Position numbers and translations under genes: made by a program. 64,000 bases of DNA, taken from Mesorhizobium sp. M8A.F.Ca.ET.218.01.1.1. Its GTDB lineage: Bacteria > Pseudomonadota > Alphaproteobacteria > Rhizobiales > Rhizobiaceae. The first letter of the stretch is position 1; the number at the start of each line of letters is the position of its first letter. Shown here one piece after another: positions 47,996-57,717 of the stretch. The stretch spans positions 248,001 through 312,000 of the forward strand of contig NZ_SRUZ01000002.1 in the NCBI RefSeq assembly GCF_004791165.1, in the 5' to 3' direction. The notes beneath the pieces are model-generated. The model made no database searches, was not told the origin of the DNA, and worked only from the letters and a program-made list of their open reading frames with translations.

Positions 47996-49282
47996 TCAAG
48001 GTCTCACCTGTCCGGACCCGCGTACACGGTATTTGAACGAGGTCAGCTGTTCGACGCCGACCGGCCCGCGCGCATGCATCTTGCCGGTGGCGATGCCGAT
48101 CTCGGCGCCCATGCCGAATTCGCCGCCATCGGCGAACTGCGTCGAGGCGTTGTGCAGCAGGATCGCCGAATCGATCTCGTTGAAGAACCGTTCTACCGCC
48201 TGGCCATCCTCGGCGACGATCGCCTCGGTGTGATGCGACGAAAAGGTCTCAATGTGGTCGATCGCGCCACTGATGCCGTCGACCAGCTTCACCGCGATGA
48301 TGGCGTCGAGATATTCCGTCACCCAGTCGGCATCGGTCGCCGGCTTGGCGTCGAAGAACAGTTTCACCACTTCGGCATCGGCATGGATTTCACAGCCGGC
48401 GGCGCGCAAGGCATCGAGGATCGGCACCAGATGGGTGGTGGCGACCGCGCGGTCGACCAGCAGCGTCTCGGCGGCACCGCAGACACCGGTGCGCCGCATC
48501 TTGGCGTTGACCGCGATCCGCACCGCCATGTCGAGCTCGGCGGAACGGTCGATGTAGAGATGGCAGATGCCTTCGAGGTGGGCGAAGACCGGCACGCGCG
48601 CCTCGCTCTGCACCCGCCCGACCAGGCTTTTGCCGCCGCGCGGAATGATGACGTCGAGATTGCCACCAAGCCCTTTGAGCATTTCGCCGACCGCGGCGCG
48701 GTCGGTGGTCGGCACCAACTGGATGGCATCCTCGGGCAGACCGGCCGCCTTCAGCCCCTCGACCAGGCAGGCGTGGATCGCCGAGGAGGAATTGAGCGAA
48801 TCCGAGCCGCCGCGCAAGATCACCGGATTGCCGGCCTTGAGGCAAAGCGCGCCGGCATCCGCCGTCACGTTCGGCCGGCTTTCATAGATGACGCCGACGA
48901 CACCGAGCGGCGTACGCACGCGCTCTATGTGCAGGCCGTTGGGGCGATCCCATGCGGCAATGACGTCGCCAACCGGATCCTTGAGCTCGGCAATTTCGCG
49001 GATGCCATCCGCCATGGCGCGGATGCGCGCCGGATTGAGTTTCAGCCGGTCCATGAACGAGGCCGACAACCCGGATTCCTCACCATTCGAGACGTCGACG
49101 GCGTTGGCGTCGAGAATGTCCCGTTCCCGGGCGAGGATTGCCTCGGCCATGGCGACAAGCGCGGCATTCTTGGCGGCGGTGGTGGCGATGGCCAGCGGTC
49201 GCGCGGCAGCGCGGGCACGGCGGCCGATATTGGCCATCAGCGCCACGGTATCGTCCCCGGATTTTTCATGCAGCTTCAGCAT
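47996..49282 (-). CDS. proA: Glutamate-5-semialdehyde dehydrogenase
   Basis: 428 residues. [20 protein letters not shown] and [20 protein letters not shown] (catalytic Cys) identify ProA, which reduces glutamyl-5-phosphate with NADPH in proline synthesis. Start at 49282. Follows proB by 3 bases on the same strand, so both steps of the pathway are cotranscribed. Confidence 0.97.
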   Translation of the reverse strand: MLKLHEKSGDDTVALMANIGRRARAAARPLAIATTAAKNAALVAMAEAILARERDILDANAVDVSNGEESGLSASFMDRLKLNPARIRAMADGIREIAELKDPVGDVIAAWDRPNGLHIERVRTPLGVVGVIYESRPNVTADAGALCLKAGNPVILRGGSDSLNSSSAIHACLVEGLKAAGLPEDAIQLVPTTDRAAVGEMLKGLGGNLDVIIPRGGKSLVGRVQSEARVPVFAHLEGICHLYIDRSAELDMAVRIAVNAKMRRTGVCGAAETLLVDRAVATTHLVPILDALRAAGCEIHADAEVVKLFFDAKPATDADWVTEYLDAIIAVKLVDGISGAIDHIETFSSHHTEAIVAEDGQAVERFFNEIDSAILLHNASTQFADGGEFGMGAEIGIATGKMHARGPVGVEQLTSFKYRVRGSGQVRP

Positions 49283-49285
49283 GGC

Positions 49286-50422
49286 TCATCCTCCGCTTAT
49301 GTCGCCTCCAGCGTGACTCACCACGAGATCATCGCGGTGGATCATCGCCGAACGCGCCTCGTAGCCGAGCACGGTTTCGATCTCGGCCGTCTTCAGGCCT
49401 GCGATCCTTACGGCATCGGCGGCATCGTAGGCAACCAGCCCGCGCGCGATCTCGCGGCCCTCGGGCGACAGGATCGCCACCGTATCGCCGCGCGAGAAAT
49501 TGCCGCTGACCAGTTTCACGCCGGCCGGCAGCAGCGACTTGCCCGAAATGAGCGCGCCGATGGCGCCGGCATCGACGGTCAGCCGCCCGGCCGGTTCGAG
49601 CTGGCCGGCGATCCAGGTCTTGTAGCCCTTGACCGGATTTGCGCTCGGCTTGAAGAAGGTGGCGCGCTCGCCGCGCTCGATCGCCATCAGCGGCGACAGC
49701 CGGGTGCCGGAGGTGATGATCATTGCCGTGCCGGCGGCCGTGGCGATCTTGCCGGCATCGAGCTTTGTGCGCATGCCGCCGCGCGACAGCTCGGACGCCG
49801 CCGCACCCGCCATCGCCTCGATGTCAGGCGTGATGCGGTCGACCAACGGAATGAATTTGGCTTGCGGGTCGCGCGCTGGCGGCGCGGTGTAGAGCCCGTC
49901 AATGTCGGACAGCAGCACCAGAAGGTCCGCCCCCATCATCGTCGCCACCCGCGCGGCCAGCCGGTCATTGTCGCCATAGCGGATTTCGGAGGTCGCCACC
50001 GTGTCGTTCTCGTTGATGACCGGCACCGCCTTCATCTTCAAGAGCGTCGATATCGTCGCGCGTGCATTGAGGTAGCGGCGGCGTTCCTCGGTGTCGCCGA
50101 GTGTTAAAAGGATCTGGCCCGATTTCAGGGCGCCTTTGCCGAGCGCATCCGACCAGGCGCCGGCGAGCGCGATCTGGCCGACGGCCGCCGCTGCCTGGCT
50201 TTCCTCGAGCTTCAGCGCCCTCTTGCCGAGGTCGAGAATGGTACGGCCAAGCGCGATGGCGCCCGACGACACGACGAGGATCTCGGCGCGGCCATTGGCA
50301 AGCACGGCGATATCGTCGGCGAGCGAGGCGAGCCAGTCGCGCTTCAGGCCGCTGGTGCGGTCGACGAGCAGCGCCGAGCCGATCTTGACGGTGATGCGCC
50401 GGTATTTCCTGAGCGACTGCAT
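49286..50422 (-). CDS. proB: Glutamate 5-kinase
   Basis: 378 residues. The amino-acid kinase domain ([53 protein letters not shown]) is followed by a C-terminal PUA domain from about 280 ([20 protein letters not shown]). ATG 50422. Catalyses the first, proline-inhibited step of proline synthesis. Between obgE and proA. Confidence 0.97.
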   Translation of the reverse strand: MQSLRKYRRITVKIGSALLVDRTSGLKRDWLASLADDIAVLANGRAEILVVSSGAIALGRTILDLGKRALKLEESQAAAAVGQIALAGAWSDALGKGALKSGQILLTLGDTEERRRYLNARATISTLLKMKAVPVINENDTVATSEIRYGDNDRLAARVATMMGADLLVLLSDIDGLYTAPPARDPQAKFIPLVDRITPDIEAMAGAAASELSRGGMRTKLDAGKIATAAGTAMIITSGTRLSPLMAIERGERATFFKPSANPVKGYKTWIAGQLEPAGRLTVDAGAIGALISGKSLLPAGVKLVSGNFSRGDTVAILSPEGREIARGLVAYDAADAVRIAGLKTAEIETVLGYEARSAMIHRDDLVVSHAGGDISGG

Positions 50423-50426
50423 GGCC

Positions 50427-51515
<1,089 letters not shown>

Positions 51516-51588
51516 CTAAACCAAGGCGCGGCCAAGGGCGAGGCCGTTTTGTGACAATGGCCGTGTGGGGTCGGCCGGAGATGTCGGA

Positions 51589-52458
51589 ATGAAGCTTGTA
51601 ACCTACAACATCCAGTACGGCATCGGTCTCGATGGGCGCTACGATGTCGGGCGCATCGCCGATGCCGTGCGCGGCGCCGACGTGATCGCGCTGCAGGAGG
51701 TCACCCGCAACAATCCCAGGAACGGCGGCCGCGACATGGTCGCCGAGATCGGCGAGGCGCTGCCCGATTATTTCGCCGTCTATGGCAGCAATTTCGAGGC
51801 CAATATCGGCTCGCGCATCGAGAACGGCCGCGCCATCACCACCACCTTCCAGCTCGGCAACATGGTCTTGTCGAGGACGCCCATTCATCTGTCGCGCAAC
51901 CTGCTCTTGCCGCGCAGCCGCAGCTTCGAGATGATGAACTTCCAGCGCGGCGCACTCGAAGCGCTGATCGAGACGCCGCTTGGTTTCATCCGCTTCTATT
52001 CCATCCATCTCGATCACCGCAGCCCGGTCGAGCGCGCCAGCCAGATTCAGTTCCTGCGCCAGCGCCTGTTGAATTATGCGCTCGAAGGCGGCGCATTGTC
52101 CGGCGTCGCCGAGATCGGCCTGCCGGAACTGCCCCATCCGGAAGCCTTTGTCGGCATGGGCGATTTCAACATGCTGGCCGGCTCGCCGGAATATGTCGAA
52201 CTTGCCGGCCAGCCGGACCATGAATTCGGCATGCCGTTGACCGCCGACTTCGCCGTCGATGCCGCCGTGCGCCTCGATGTCGCCGGCGAGGATCTCGTCT
52301 CCTGGGTCGATCCCAAGGACCCCACCAACGCCAGCCGCCACAAGCGCATCGACTATGTCTTCACCAGCGCGTCGCTTGCCCGCTCGCTGAAGCGCCTGTG
52401 GGTCGACCGGCAAGCCGTCGGATCCGACCACCGGCCGGTCTGGGTCGAACTGGGCTGA
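51589..52458 (+). CDS. Endonuclease/exonuclease/phosphatase-family protein
   Basis: 289 residues. The fold markers are MKLVTYNIQYG, DVIALQEVTRNNP (metal Glu), FYSIHLDHRSPVERASQIQF, GMGDFNML (Asp/Asn) and the C-terminal VGSDHRPVWVEL (Asp-His). These are the catalytic set of EEP phosphodiesterases. ATG 51589 has GGAG 9 bases upstream. No signal peptide, so cytosolic. Substrate (DNA, RNA or phospholipid head group) is not known. Followed by a repeat-rich gap. Confidence 0.85.
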   Translation: MKLVTYNIQYGIGLDGRYDVGRIADAVRGADVIALQEVTRNNPRNGGRDMVAEIGEALPDYFAVYGSNFEANIGSRIENGRAITTTFQLGNMVLSRTPIHLSRNLLLPRSRSFEMMNFQRGALEALIETPLGFIRFYSIHLDHRSPVERASQIQFLRQRLLNYALEGGALSGVAEIGLPELPHPEAFVGMGDFNMLAGSPEYVELAGQPDHEFGMPLTADFAVDAAVRLDVAGEDLVSWVDPKDPTNASRHKRIDYVFTSASLARSLKRLWVDRQAVGSDHRPVWVELG

Positions 52459-52461
52459 GGC

Positions 52462-52503
52462 CAAGTCTGGTCCGCAGTTGATCAAGTCTGGTCCGCAGTT
52501 GAT
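52462..52503. repeat. 21-bp perfect tandem duplication
   Basis: The unit CAAGTCTGGTCCGCAGTTGAT is directly repeated twice with no spacer, 4 bases after the EEP gene stop. Possibly a duplicated hairpin half or slippage product. Confidence 0.85.
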
Positions 52504-52564
52504 TTTGTCGTGTTCCGCACCACGCACCGAGATTCGGGTCAGGCCGAGCCTAAGATGATGGCTT

Positions 52565-52620
52565 CCGAGAACCGGAGCGGAGCGTACTGAAGCACGCGAG
52601 CACCGGAAGCGCAGGAAGCC
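52565..52620. repeat. Dispersed repeat, second copy of the 39226 unit
   Basis: GAGAACCGGAGCGGAGCGTA and CACCGGAAGCGCAGGAAGCC in this order, 56 bases. Within 52459-52658 there is no gene; only this and the 21-bp tandem repeat. Confidence 0.55.
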
Positions 52621-52658
52621 GCCATTCGCAGGCCGGCCTGACCTGAATATCGACGCGC

Positions 52659-53246
52659 CTAGAAATGGATCCAGTTGCGCAGGCTGGTCCAGGTCTTCCT
52701 GTCGAGCCGGTAACGCTCGACAGGCACCTGGCCGGCGACGATCGAGTTCAGCATGCCCTGGCCGGCATACTGGAAGCCGCACTTGTGGATCACCCGGCGC
52801 GAGGCCGGGTTGATGACCCGCGTCGAGGCATGCAGCACCTGGATCGACGTCTTCTGGAAGGCGAGATCGACCAGCGCGTGCGCTGCTTCGGTCGCATAGC
52901 CGCGCTTCCAGTGGGGCTCGCCGATCCAGTAGCCGAGTTCCAGCCCGCGATCGGTGGTGTTCAAGCCCGCGCAGCCGACGAAAGTGTCGGTGCCGGCCAG
53001 CGTCAGCGCATAGGCGATGCCGGCGCGGCGCGCCTTGGTCATGGCGAGGAAGGCACGCCCCTCGGCTTCGCCATAGGGGTGCGGCATGCGGGCCAGCATT
53101 TCGGCGACGTGACGGTTGTCGGCAAGCTCGACCAGTTGGGCGATATCCCGCTCCTCGGGAGCGCGCATGACCAGCCGCTCAGTAACCAGCACCGGACAAT
53201 CTATCGCGTAACTTTCGTCTTCTGAGTCTTCCGCTTCGGCAACCAT
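52659..53246 (-). CDS. GNAT-family N-acetyltransferase (RimJ/RimL type)
   Basis: 195 residues. TERLVMRAPEERDIAQLVEL opens the fold, GYWIGEPHWKRGYATEAAHA is the acetyl-CoA loop, and TRVINPASRRVIHKCGFQY the C-terminal motif, typical of RimJ/RimL acetyltransferases. ATG 53246 follows GGAGG at good distance. It sits directly downstream of rpmA after a terminator, as in many rhizobia; the acceptor is unknown, a ribosomal protein being a reasonable guess by type. Confidence 0.88.
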   Translation of the reverse strand: MVAEAEDSEDESYAIDCPVLVTERLVMRAPEERDIAQLVELADNRHVAEMLARMPHPYGEAEGRAFLAMTKARRAGIAYALTLAGTDTFVGCAGLNTTDRGLELGYWIGEPHWKRGYATEAAHALVDLAFQKTSIQVLHASTRVINPASRRVIHKCGFQYAGQGMLNSIVAGQVPVERYRLDRKTWTSLRNWIHF

Positions 53247-53270
53247 TTCAACGTCCTCCAGGCAAAAGAA

Positions 53271-53298
53271 AAAGGGGAGATGGAAACCCATCTCCCCT
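53271..53298 (-). terminator. Terminator of rplU-rpmA
   Basis: On the minus strand GGGGAGATGGGTTTCCATCT closes with CCCC and a T-rich run (TTTTTC). A 10-bp stem between rpmA and the GNAT gene; it ends the ribosomal-protein transcript and isolates the GNAT gene. Confidence 0.9.
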
Positions 53299-53366
53299 GA
53301 TCCTTTTCCTGGCTTTGCCAGACACCGGTTCCCGAGATGGGCGCCGGTGTTCTAGTGCGGAACCGG

Positions 53367-53636
53367 CTACTCCGCGGCTTTGGCAATCGGGTTGACCGAT
53401 ACGTAGGTTCGGCCGTTGGCTTTTTTGTTGAACGTCACGGCGCCGGTTTCGAGCGCGAAAAGCGTATGGTCCGTGCCCATGCCGACATTGACGCCGGGAT
53501 GCCAGGTCGTGCCGCGTTGACGAATGATGATGTTGCCCGGGATGACGGCTTCGCCGCCGAACTTCTTCACGCCCAGACGCTTGGAATGCGAGTCGCGACC
53601 GTTGCGCGACGAGCCGCCAGCTTTCTTGTGTGCCAT
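53367..53636 (-). CDS. rpmA: 50S ribosomal protein bL27
   Basis: 89 residues. [20 protein letters not shown] is the invariant N-terminus at the peptidyl-transferase centre; no Firmicutes-type N-terminal extension. [20 protein letters not shown] and [20 protein letters not shown] complete it. 98 bases after rplU on the same strand. Confidence 0.98.
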   Translation of the reverse strand: MAHKKAGGSSRNGRDSHSKRLGVKKFGGEAVIPGNIIIRQRGTTWHPGVNVGMGTDHTLFALETGAVTFNKKANGRTYVSVNPIAKAAE

Positions 53637-53734
53637 CTAACTAACTCCGTTGCGCCGCAAGGCGCCTAAAAGGCCTTATGAACGCGTTCGCGTTCCGTTT
53701 CAAGTCCGATCCGGCTGATGTTTCGCCGGAAAAA

Positions 53735-54403
53735 TTACTTCTTCGCCAGTTCCTTGGCCTGTTCGCGCCAGTCCTTGATCTGGTCGGCGCTGAACGGCAT
53801 GTGCTCGTCGATCTTGGCGACATCCTTGTCGCTGAGCTTGGCGAGCTGCGCGAAGGTGATGATGCCCTGCTCGGCGAGATCCTTGGCGGCGACCGGGCCG
53901 ATGCCCTTGATCACAGTCAGGTCGTCCGGCTCGCCCTTCGGCGCCTTGAACAGCGGCGCGGCGACGGCCTCGGCCTTCGCCTCTTCCTTGGGGGCGTCCT
54001 TCTTGGCCTTGGCTTCCTTCGGCGCGGCCTCGGCAGCAACCTCAGCCTTGGCTTCCGCCTTGACGGGGGCCTTCTTGGCGGGCTTGGCGCCACCCAGCAG
54101 GATCTCGGAGATCCGCACGGTGGTCAAAAGCTGGCGATGGCCGATCTTGCGGCGCGAATTCTGGCGGCGGCGCTTCTTGAAAGCGATGACCGTGCGGTTC
54201 TTGCCCTGCTCGACGACTTCGGCGGTGACCAGAGCGCCATCGACGAACGGCGCGCCGAACGTGACATTCTCGCCCTCGCCATGCGCGAGCACGTGGCCGA
54301 TCTCGACGATGTCGCCGACATTGGCTTCGACTTTTTCGATCTTCAGGAGATCGTTGGCGGCAACGCGATACTGCTTACCGCCCGTTTTAATGACTGCGAA
54401 CAT
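53735..54403 (-). CDS. rplU: 50S ribosomal protein bL21 with C-terminal extension
   Basis: 222 residues against about 103 for standard bL21. Residues 1-103 are bL21 ([20 protein letters not shown] ... [16 protein letters not shown]). An Ala/Lys/Glu-rich tract follows (about 105-150), and then a helix-hairpin-helix-like module from about 158: [20 protein letters not shown] with ISFAQLAKL-type helices, ending AKELAKK. A close relative of the module ends LivG at 18536. ATG 54403. The long 5' gap (54404-54736) must hold the promoter and leader; I see no known leader motif there. Confidence 0.95.
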   Translation of the reverse strand: MFAVIKTGGKQYRVAANDLLKIEKVEANVGDIVEIGHVLAHGEGENVTFGAPFVDGALVTAEVVEQGKNRTVIAFKKRRRQNSRRKIGHRQLLTTVRISEILLGGAKPAKKAPVKAEAKAEVAAEAAPKEAKAKKDAPKEEAKAEAVAAPLFKAPKGEPDDLTVIKGIGPVAAKDLAEQGIITFAQLAKLSDKDVAKIDEHMPFSADQIKDWREQAKELAKK

Positions 54404-54736
54404 TTTTTGCCTTTCGCTGTTCGGTCGGCCTTGATGAACCGCCTCTGGCGGTTCGGCCGTCTTTTTGTCAGTCTGCGGGTTCAAAAAACAAGCGGCGCGG
54501 AAGAACCCTCCACGCCGATTGCGCGCTGTCCCTAACCGAAGGTTGCGTGGGAGTCAAGGCAAACAGCCCGATTCCTCGCCCTGGCGGACCAGCCGGCATT
54601 GCCTGCCGGGGACGGGCGGCATCGGTCCAGGCAAGGTCCGGGACGGCAAGCTGAATTTCCGGCGGATTTGGCCTTGTAACCTGCCCGATCAGCCGTTATC
54701 TAGTGCGCCGCGCCGGCAACGGCGGACCATGACCGC
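54404..54736. other. Leader and promoter region of rplU
   Basis: 333 bases between rplU and the tRNA-Ser gene, transcribed in opposite directions. No coding signal is convincing. It must hold the rplU-rpmA promoter on the minus strand and the tRNA promoter on the plus strand. No autoregulatory L21 leader structure was recognised. Confidence 0.5.
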
Positions 54737-54826
54737 GGAGAGGTGGCAGAGTGGTCGAATGCACCGCACTCGAAATGCGGCATGGGTGCAAGCCCATCGG
54801 GGGTTCGAATCCCTCCCTCTCCGCCA
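54737..54826 (+). tRNA. tRNA-Ser (anticodon CGA)
   Basis: 90 nt with acceptor arm GGAGAGG / CCTCTCC, discriminator G, encoded CCA, anticodon stem-loop CCGCA-CTCGAAA-TGCGG (anticodon CGA, 54770-54772 region), a long variable arm (CATGGGTGCAAGCCCATC), and T arm GGGGTTCGAATCCC. All class II serine tRNA features. Reads UCG codons. Integrase gene follows 114 bases downstream. Confidence 0.97.
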
Positions 54827-54940
54827 TTTAGCTTCCATAATAATCGTTTCCTTTCAAAAGCTTCCTTGTTGCGCTTGACCAGCGCGAAGCGAAACTTATC
54901 TTAGACTGTGTAACAAACTGTGTAACATTAGAGAAAGATA

Positions 54941-56263
54941 ATGCGACGTTCCGCAGCGCCAAAGCCGCATAAACGTGAAGGCATCTGGTATCTCGTCCGC
55001 AGGGTGCCGAAGGAATTCGCGGCGTTTGATCGCCGCTGCCTAGTACGCATTTCCACGGGCGTCGCCGTGGCTGACGATCCCCGCGGTGTACGGGCGCGAG
55101 ATGCAGTGCAAAGCCTCGGCGCGGGGCTGGAGGCGTATTGGCGTAGACTGCGGGAAGGCCAATCCGCCGAGGCGGGGCTGCGTTTCGAAGCCGCGAGGAA
55201 GCGCGCGCGGTCATTTGGATTGGCCTATCGCTCTAACGAGGAACTAGCAGCGGGGCCGCTCGACGAACTCATGGCCCGTATCAAGCTGCTCCTCGACAAA
55301 AAATCGATCGAGGACGCGCAGGACGTCTCGGCCGTCATGGGTGGGGAGAAGCGGCCAGCGGTCCGCCTGAGCGGTCTTATCAAGGAATTCGAGACGATCG
55401 AGCAACAGAACTTGCTGACCATGTCGCCTAACCAAATCAAGAAATGGCGTAACCCCAAAAAGCGCGCAGTTGCCAATCTGGTTGGAGTCATTGGCGACAA
55501 GGAGATCGCAAGCCTCACTCGGGACGACGCAATCGCGTTCCGCGAGTGGTGGCAAAAGCGGATCGTTGAGGATGGACTTGATATCGGTACGGCCAACAAG
55601 GACATCGGCCATGTTTCGAAAATGCTGCGCGTCGTCGATCTGACTCACCAGCTCAAGCTGGAGCCGGTTTTTCGAAACCTGCGTCTTTCCGGCGCCGTCC
55701 CCGGGCAACGCGCTGCGTTCACAGCGGAGTTCATTCAGGAGAAGATACTCGCTGAAGGCGCGCTCGACGGACTCAATGACGAAGCCCGCCATCTAATCTA
55801 TGTGATTGCCGATACCGGACTCAGGCTTTCTGAAGCGGCAAACCTCACCACCGAAACAATCCACCTCGATCAAGAAATCCCGCATGTGCGGGTGCGCCCC
55901 AATGGCCGTCGCTTGAAGACCGGTCATTCAGCCCGTGACATTCCCTTGGTTGGCGGCGCACTTGCAGCCATCAAGCTCCATCCGGACGGCTTTCCTCGTT
56001 ATCGCGACAAGGCCGCGTCACTTTCAGCGCTCGTCAACAAGGTGCTCGCCAGCAAGGAACTTCTGCCGACTTCCGAGCATAGTCTTTATAGCCTGCGACA
56101 CACTTTCGAGGACCGGCTGACGGCAGTTGAGGCGCCGGAGAAGGTAATTGCTTCTCTGATGGGCCACAAATGGATCCGGCCCAAATACGGCGCGGGACCT
56201 TCGTTAGCGCAAAAGCGCGAGTGGCTTCAAAAAATCGCTTTTACCCCGCCCGGGCGAATGTGA
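54941..56263 (+). CDS. Tyrosine recombinase (integrase)
   Basis: 440 residues. The catalytic domain shows Arg in DTGLRLSEAANL (about 293), the second box SLYSLRHTFEDRL (Arg about 385; a Tyr replaces the usual first His), His in LMGHKWIRPKYG, and the terminal tyrosine probably in KYG. The N-terminal half is an arm/core-binding domain (GLIKEFETIEQQNLLTMSPN). Starts 114 bases after tRNA-Ser, in the same direction: a typical tRNA-targeting integrase of DUF6538-type phage or ICE relatives. Ends opposite the small gene at 56241. Confidence 0.92.
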   Translation: MRRSAAPKPHKREGIWYLVRRVPKEFAAFDRRCLVRISTGVAVADDPRGVRARDAVQSLGAGLEAYWRRLREGQSAEAGLRFEAARKRARSFGLAYRSNEELAAGPLDELMARIKLLLDKKSIEDAQDVSAVMGGEKRPAVRLSGLIKEFETIEQQNLLTMSPNQIKKWRNPKKRAVANLVGVIGDKEIASLTRDDAIAFREWWQKRIVEDGLDIGTANKDIGHVSKMLRVVDLTHQLKLEPVFRNLRLSGAVPGQRAAFTAEFIQEKILAEGALDGLNDEARHLIYVIADTGLRLSEAANLTTETIHLDQEIPHVRVRPNGRRLKTGHSARDIPLVGGALAAIKLHPDGFPRYRDKAASLSALVNKVLASKELLPTSEHSLYSLRHTFEDRLTAVEAPEKVIASLMGHKWIRPKYGAGPSLAQKREWLQKIAFTPPGRM

Positions 56264-56576
56264 TTGCGGCGCCATCCAGGCCTTGAGAACCAACCTCACG
56301 GCTCCAGCTGTCCGAGCCATTTAGGTTGAGCGTGGCCAGCACGCGCTGCGCTCGCTCGCGATTTCCGAGCTTCCGCCGCATTTGTTCGACCTCGTATTCC
56401 AGCCTTTCGAAGGTCGGTATATAGGCATCTCCATGCCGGATGACCAAGTAGGCGGCAACAGCTAGACAGCATTCTAGCTCCGTGGCCGATGGATCGGAAA
56501 AAGGGGCGACGCCATACCAAGACGAGCAACGCCTCTCGAGGGCTTCCGAACTAGGCAAACGGCCAGCATGTGGCAT
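56241..56576 (-). CDS. Small protein beside integrase, unknown function
   Basis: 111 residues from ATG 56576 (a TTG at 56585 is also open). SATELECCLAVAAYLVIRHG then YIPTFERLEYEVEQMRRKLG, ERAQRVLATLNL: a helix with a coiled-coil-like stretch at 60-85. Similar small proteins accompany rhizobial integrases. The 3' end overlaps the integrase gene by 23 bases. Probably an operon with 56588. Confidence 0.6.
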   Translation of the reverse strand: MPHAGRLPSSEALERRCSSWYGVAPFSDPSATELECCLAVAAYLVIRHGDAYIPTFERLEYEVEQMRRKLGNRERAQRVLATLNLNGSDSWSREVGSQGLDGAAITFARAG

Positions 56577-56587
56577 GGGATACAAAC

Positions 56588-56875
56588 CTATGCCTGATCG
56601 ACGAACCTAAAGTGCTCACGAAGCTTGACCGGTACGCGGGCCATCGGAGGGTTCTGCCTAAAACCGCCAAAAATTTTGAAACACCCATTCATCCGGCTCG
56701 AATTCAAAGGGATCGGCGATTTTTGGGTTATGGCTTGCAAGCATAGTTCAGCCCAGACAAGAACGCCTGATATCTTGTCGTTCACTGTCACCCTGCCAAA
56801 TATGGTGCCGGTGACAACGGCAGTTTGGCGAGCAGAAGAATTCCCGAGACTGAGACGTTCTACGGCTTGGCCCAT
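56588..56875 (-). CDS. Small protein, unknown function
   Basis: 95 residues. GAGGAGG lies 9-10 bases before ATG 56875, a strong start. NDKISGVLVWAELCLQAIT and MARVPVKLREHFRFVDQA are the most ordered parts. Basic, no signal peptide. Same strand as 56241, with 11 bases between. Plus-strand reading across this stretch is less convincing. Not recognised. Confidence 0.55.
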   Translation of the reverse strand: MGQAVERLSLGNSSARQTAVVTGTIFGRVTVNDKISGVLVWAELCLQAITQKSPIPLNSSRMNGCFKIFGGFRQNPPMARVPVKLREHFRFVDQA

Positions 56876-56927
56876 GTTCGCGCTCCTCCTCGATTGGAGA
56901 CAGGATGGGCCATATGGAAGCGAATAA

Positions 56928-57717
56928 AAGGAGGTTGGTGACGAGTCTCGGTAGTGGAGTAGAAACGGGTGGAAAAGCTTGCGCTATTCGCCGTCGGCGC
57001 CGCTAAGCGCATTTGAGAGAAGGGGCAACGATCGCCAAGAGATGACGTCCGATCGCAAGCCGGCTAGAAATGCGACAGTGACGCGCCTTTTTTGGCACGA
57101 CCTTAGCACCCGATCGGGCCTCAGCTGGTCGTCGTTGCGCAGCCGATCGGGTGCGATTTTTATAAAGCTCTCTTGGCTTTAGCTTTGAGAGCCCGTCATC
57201 GAGACAAATGCAAGGGAACGGTCCCGCCCCCTGGGGACATTCGACATGCCGTGGCAGCTTCCTATGGTGAGCCAGCGCATTCCGATACACGTTTTCCGCG
57301 CTCTACCGTTGCTCCAGCACCTGTGCTGAGGCTGAGCGCTTGATCAGGACCCGACCGCTGCTGTTGCGGGATGGTGACTGGGTTGAGGTCGCGAAAACCT
57401 TGACCGCGGGTACGTTGTTCATCCAGATGAGCGCTGAGCCGAGAAGCAGCCAAGAACGCTTCCCGTAATCGAATCCTACGGGAACCGCGAAACCAGCGTC
57501 CAAGGGACGCAATTCTCCGACGTCGTTCACTCAAGCTCATCTCGCAACTTGAACGCTTGTATGAAGCCGCTGCATGTGCGCCGGTGGACCGGATTGCTGC
57601 TATCCAAACCACGTGCTCAGTTTCGCCCCCGTAATAACTCTACCGTCCGAAACGGCTTTCGCGCGTCAGGTCCACCCCACATGAAAGTTCCGCGAGCAGC
57701 ACGGACGGAGAGGCCGG
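56928..57717. other. Gene-poor stretch inside the island
   Basis: About 790 bases without a reading frame I trust; several short frames exist on both strands but none has a good start site and recognisable sequence. A short direct repeat CCGATCGG/CCGATCGGGTGCG (near 57115 and 57140) and a hairpin near 57165-57190 are present. May be decayed DNA or hold an untranslated RNA. Confidence 0.45.

Noticed and set aside
47390-50107. 905-codon plus-strand open frame
   Set aside because: Runs across nadD, proA and proB in antisense without respecting their boundaries; a codon-bias shadow.
52462-52503. CRISPR-like repeat
   Set aside because: Only two adjacent 21-bp units with no spacer; no array or cas genes anywhere in the window.
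56625-56927. Plus-strand 100-codon frame in the island
   Set aside because: Overlaps the minus-strand frame 56588-56875, which has a strong RBS and a better sequence; no RBS on plus.
57262-57612. Minus-strand frames at 57262-57612 and 57303-57530
   Set aside because: No good start site and no recognisable sequence; they overlap each other. Left as gene-poor DNA.
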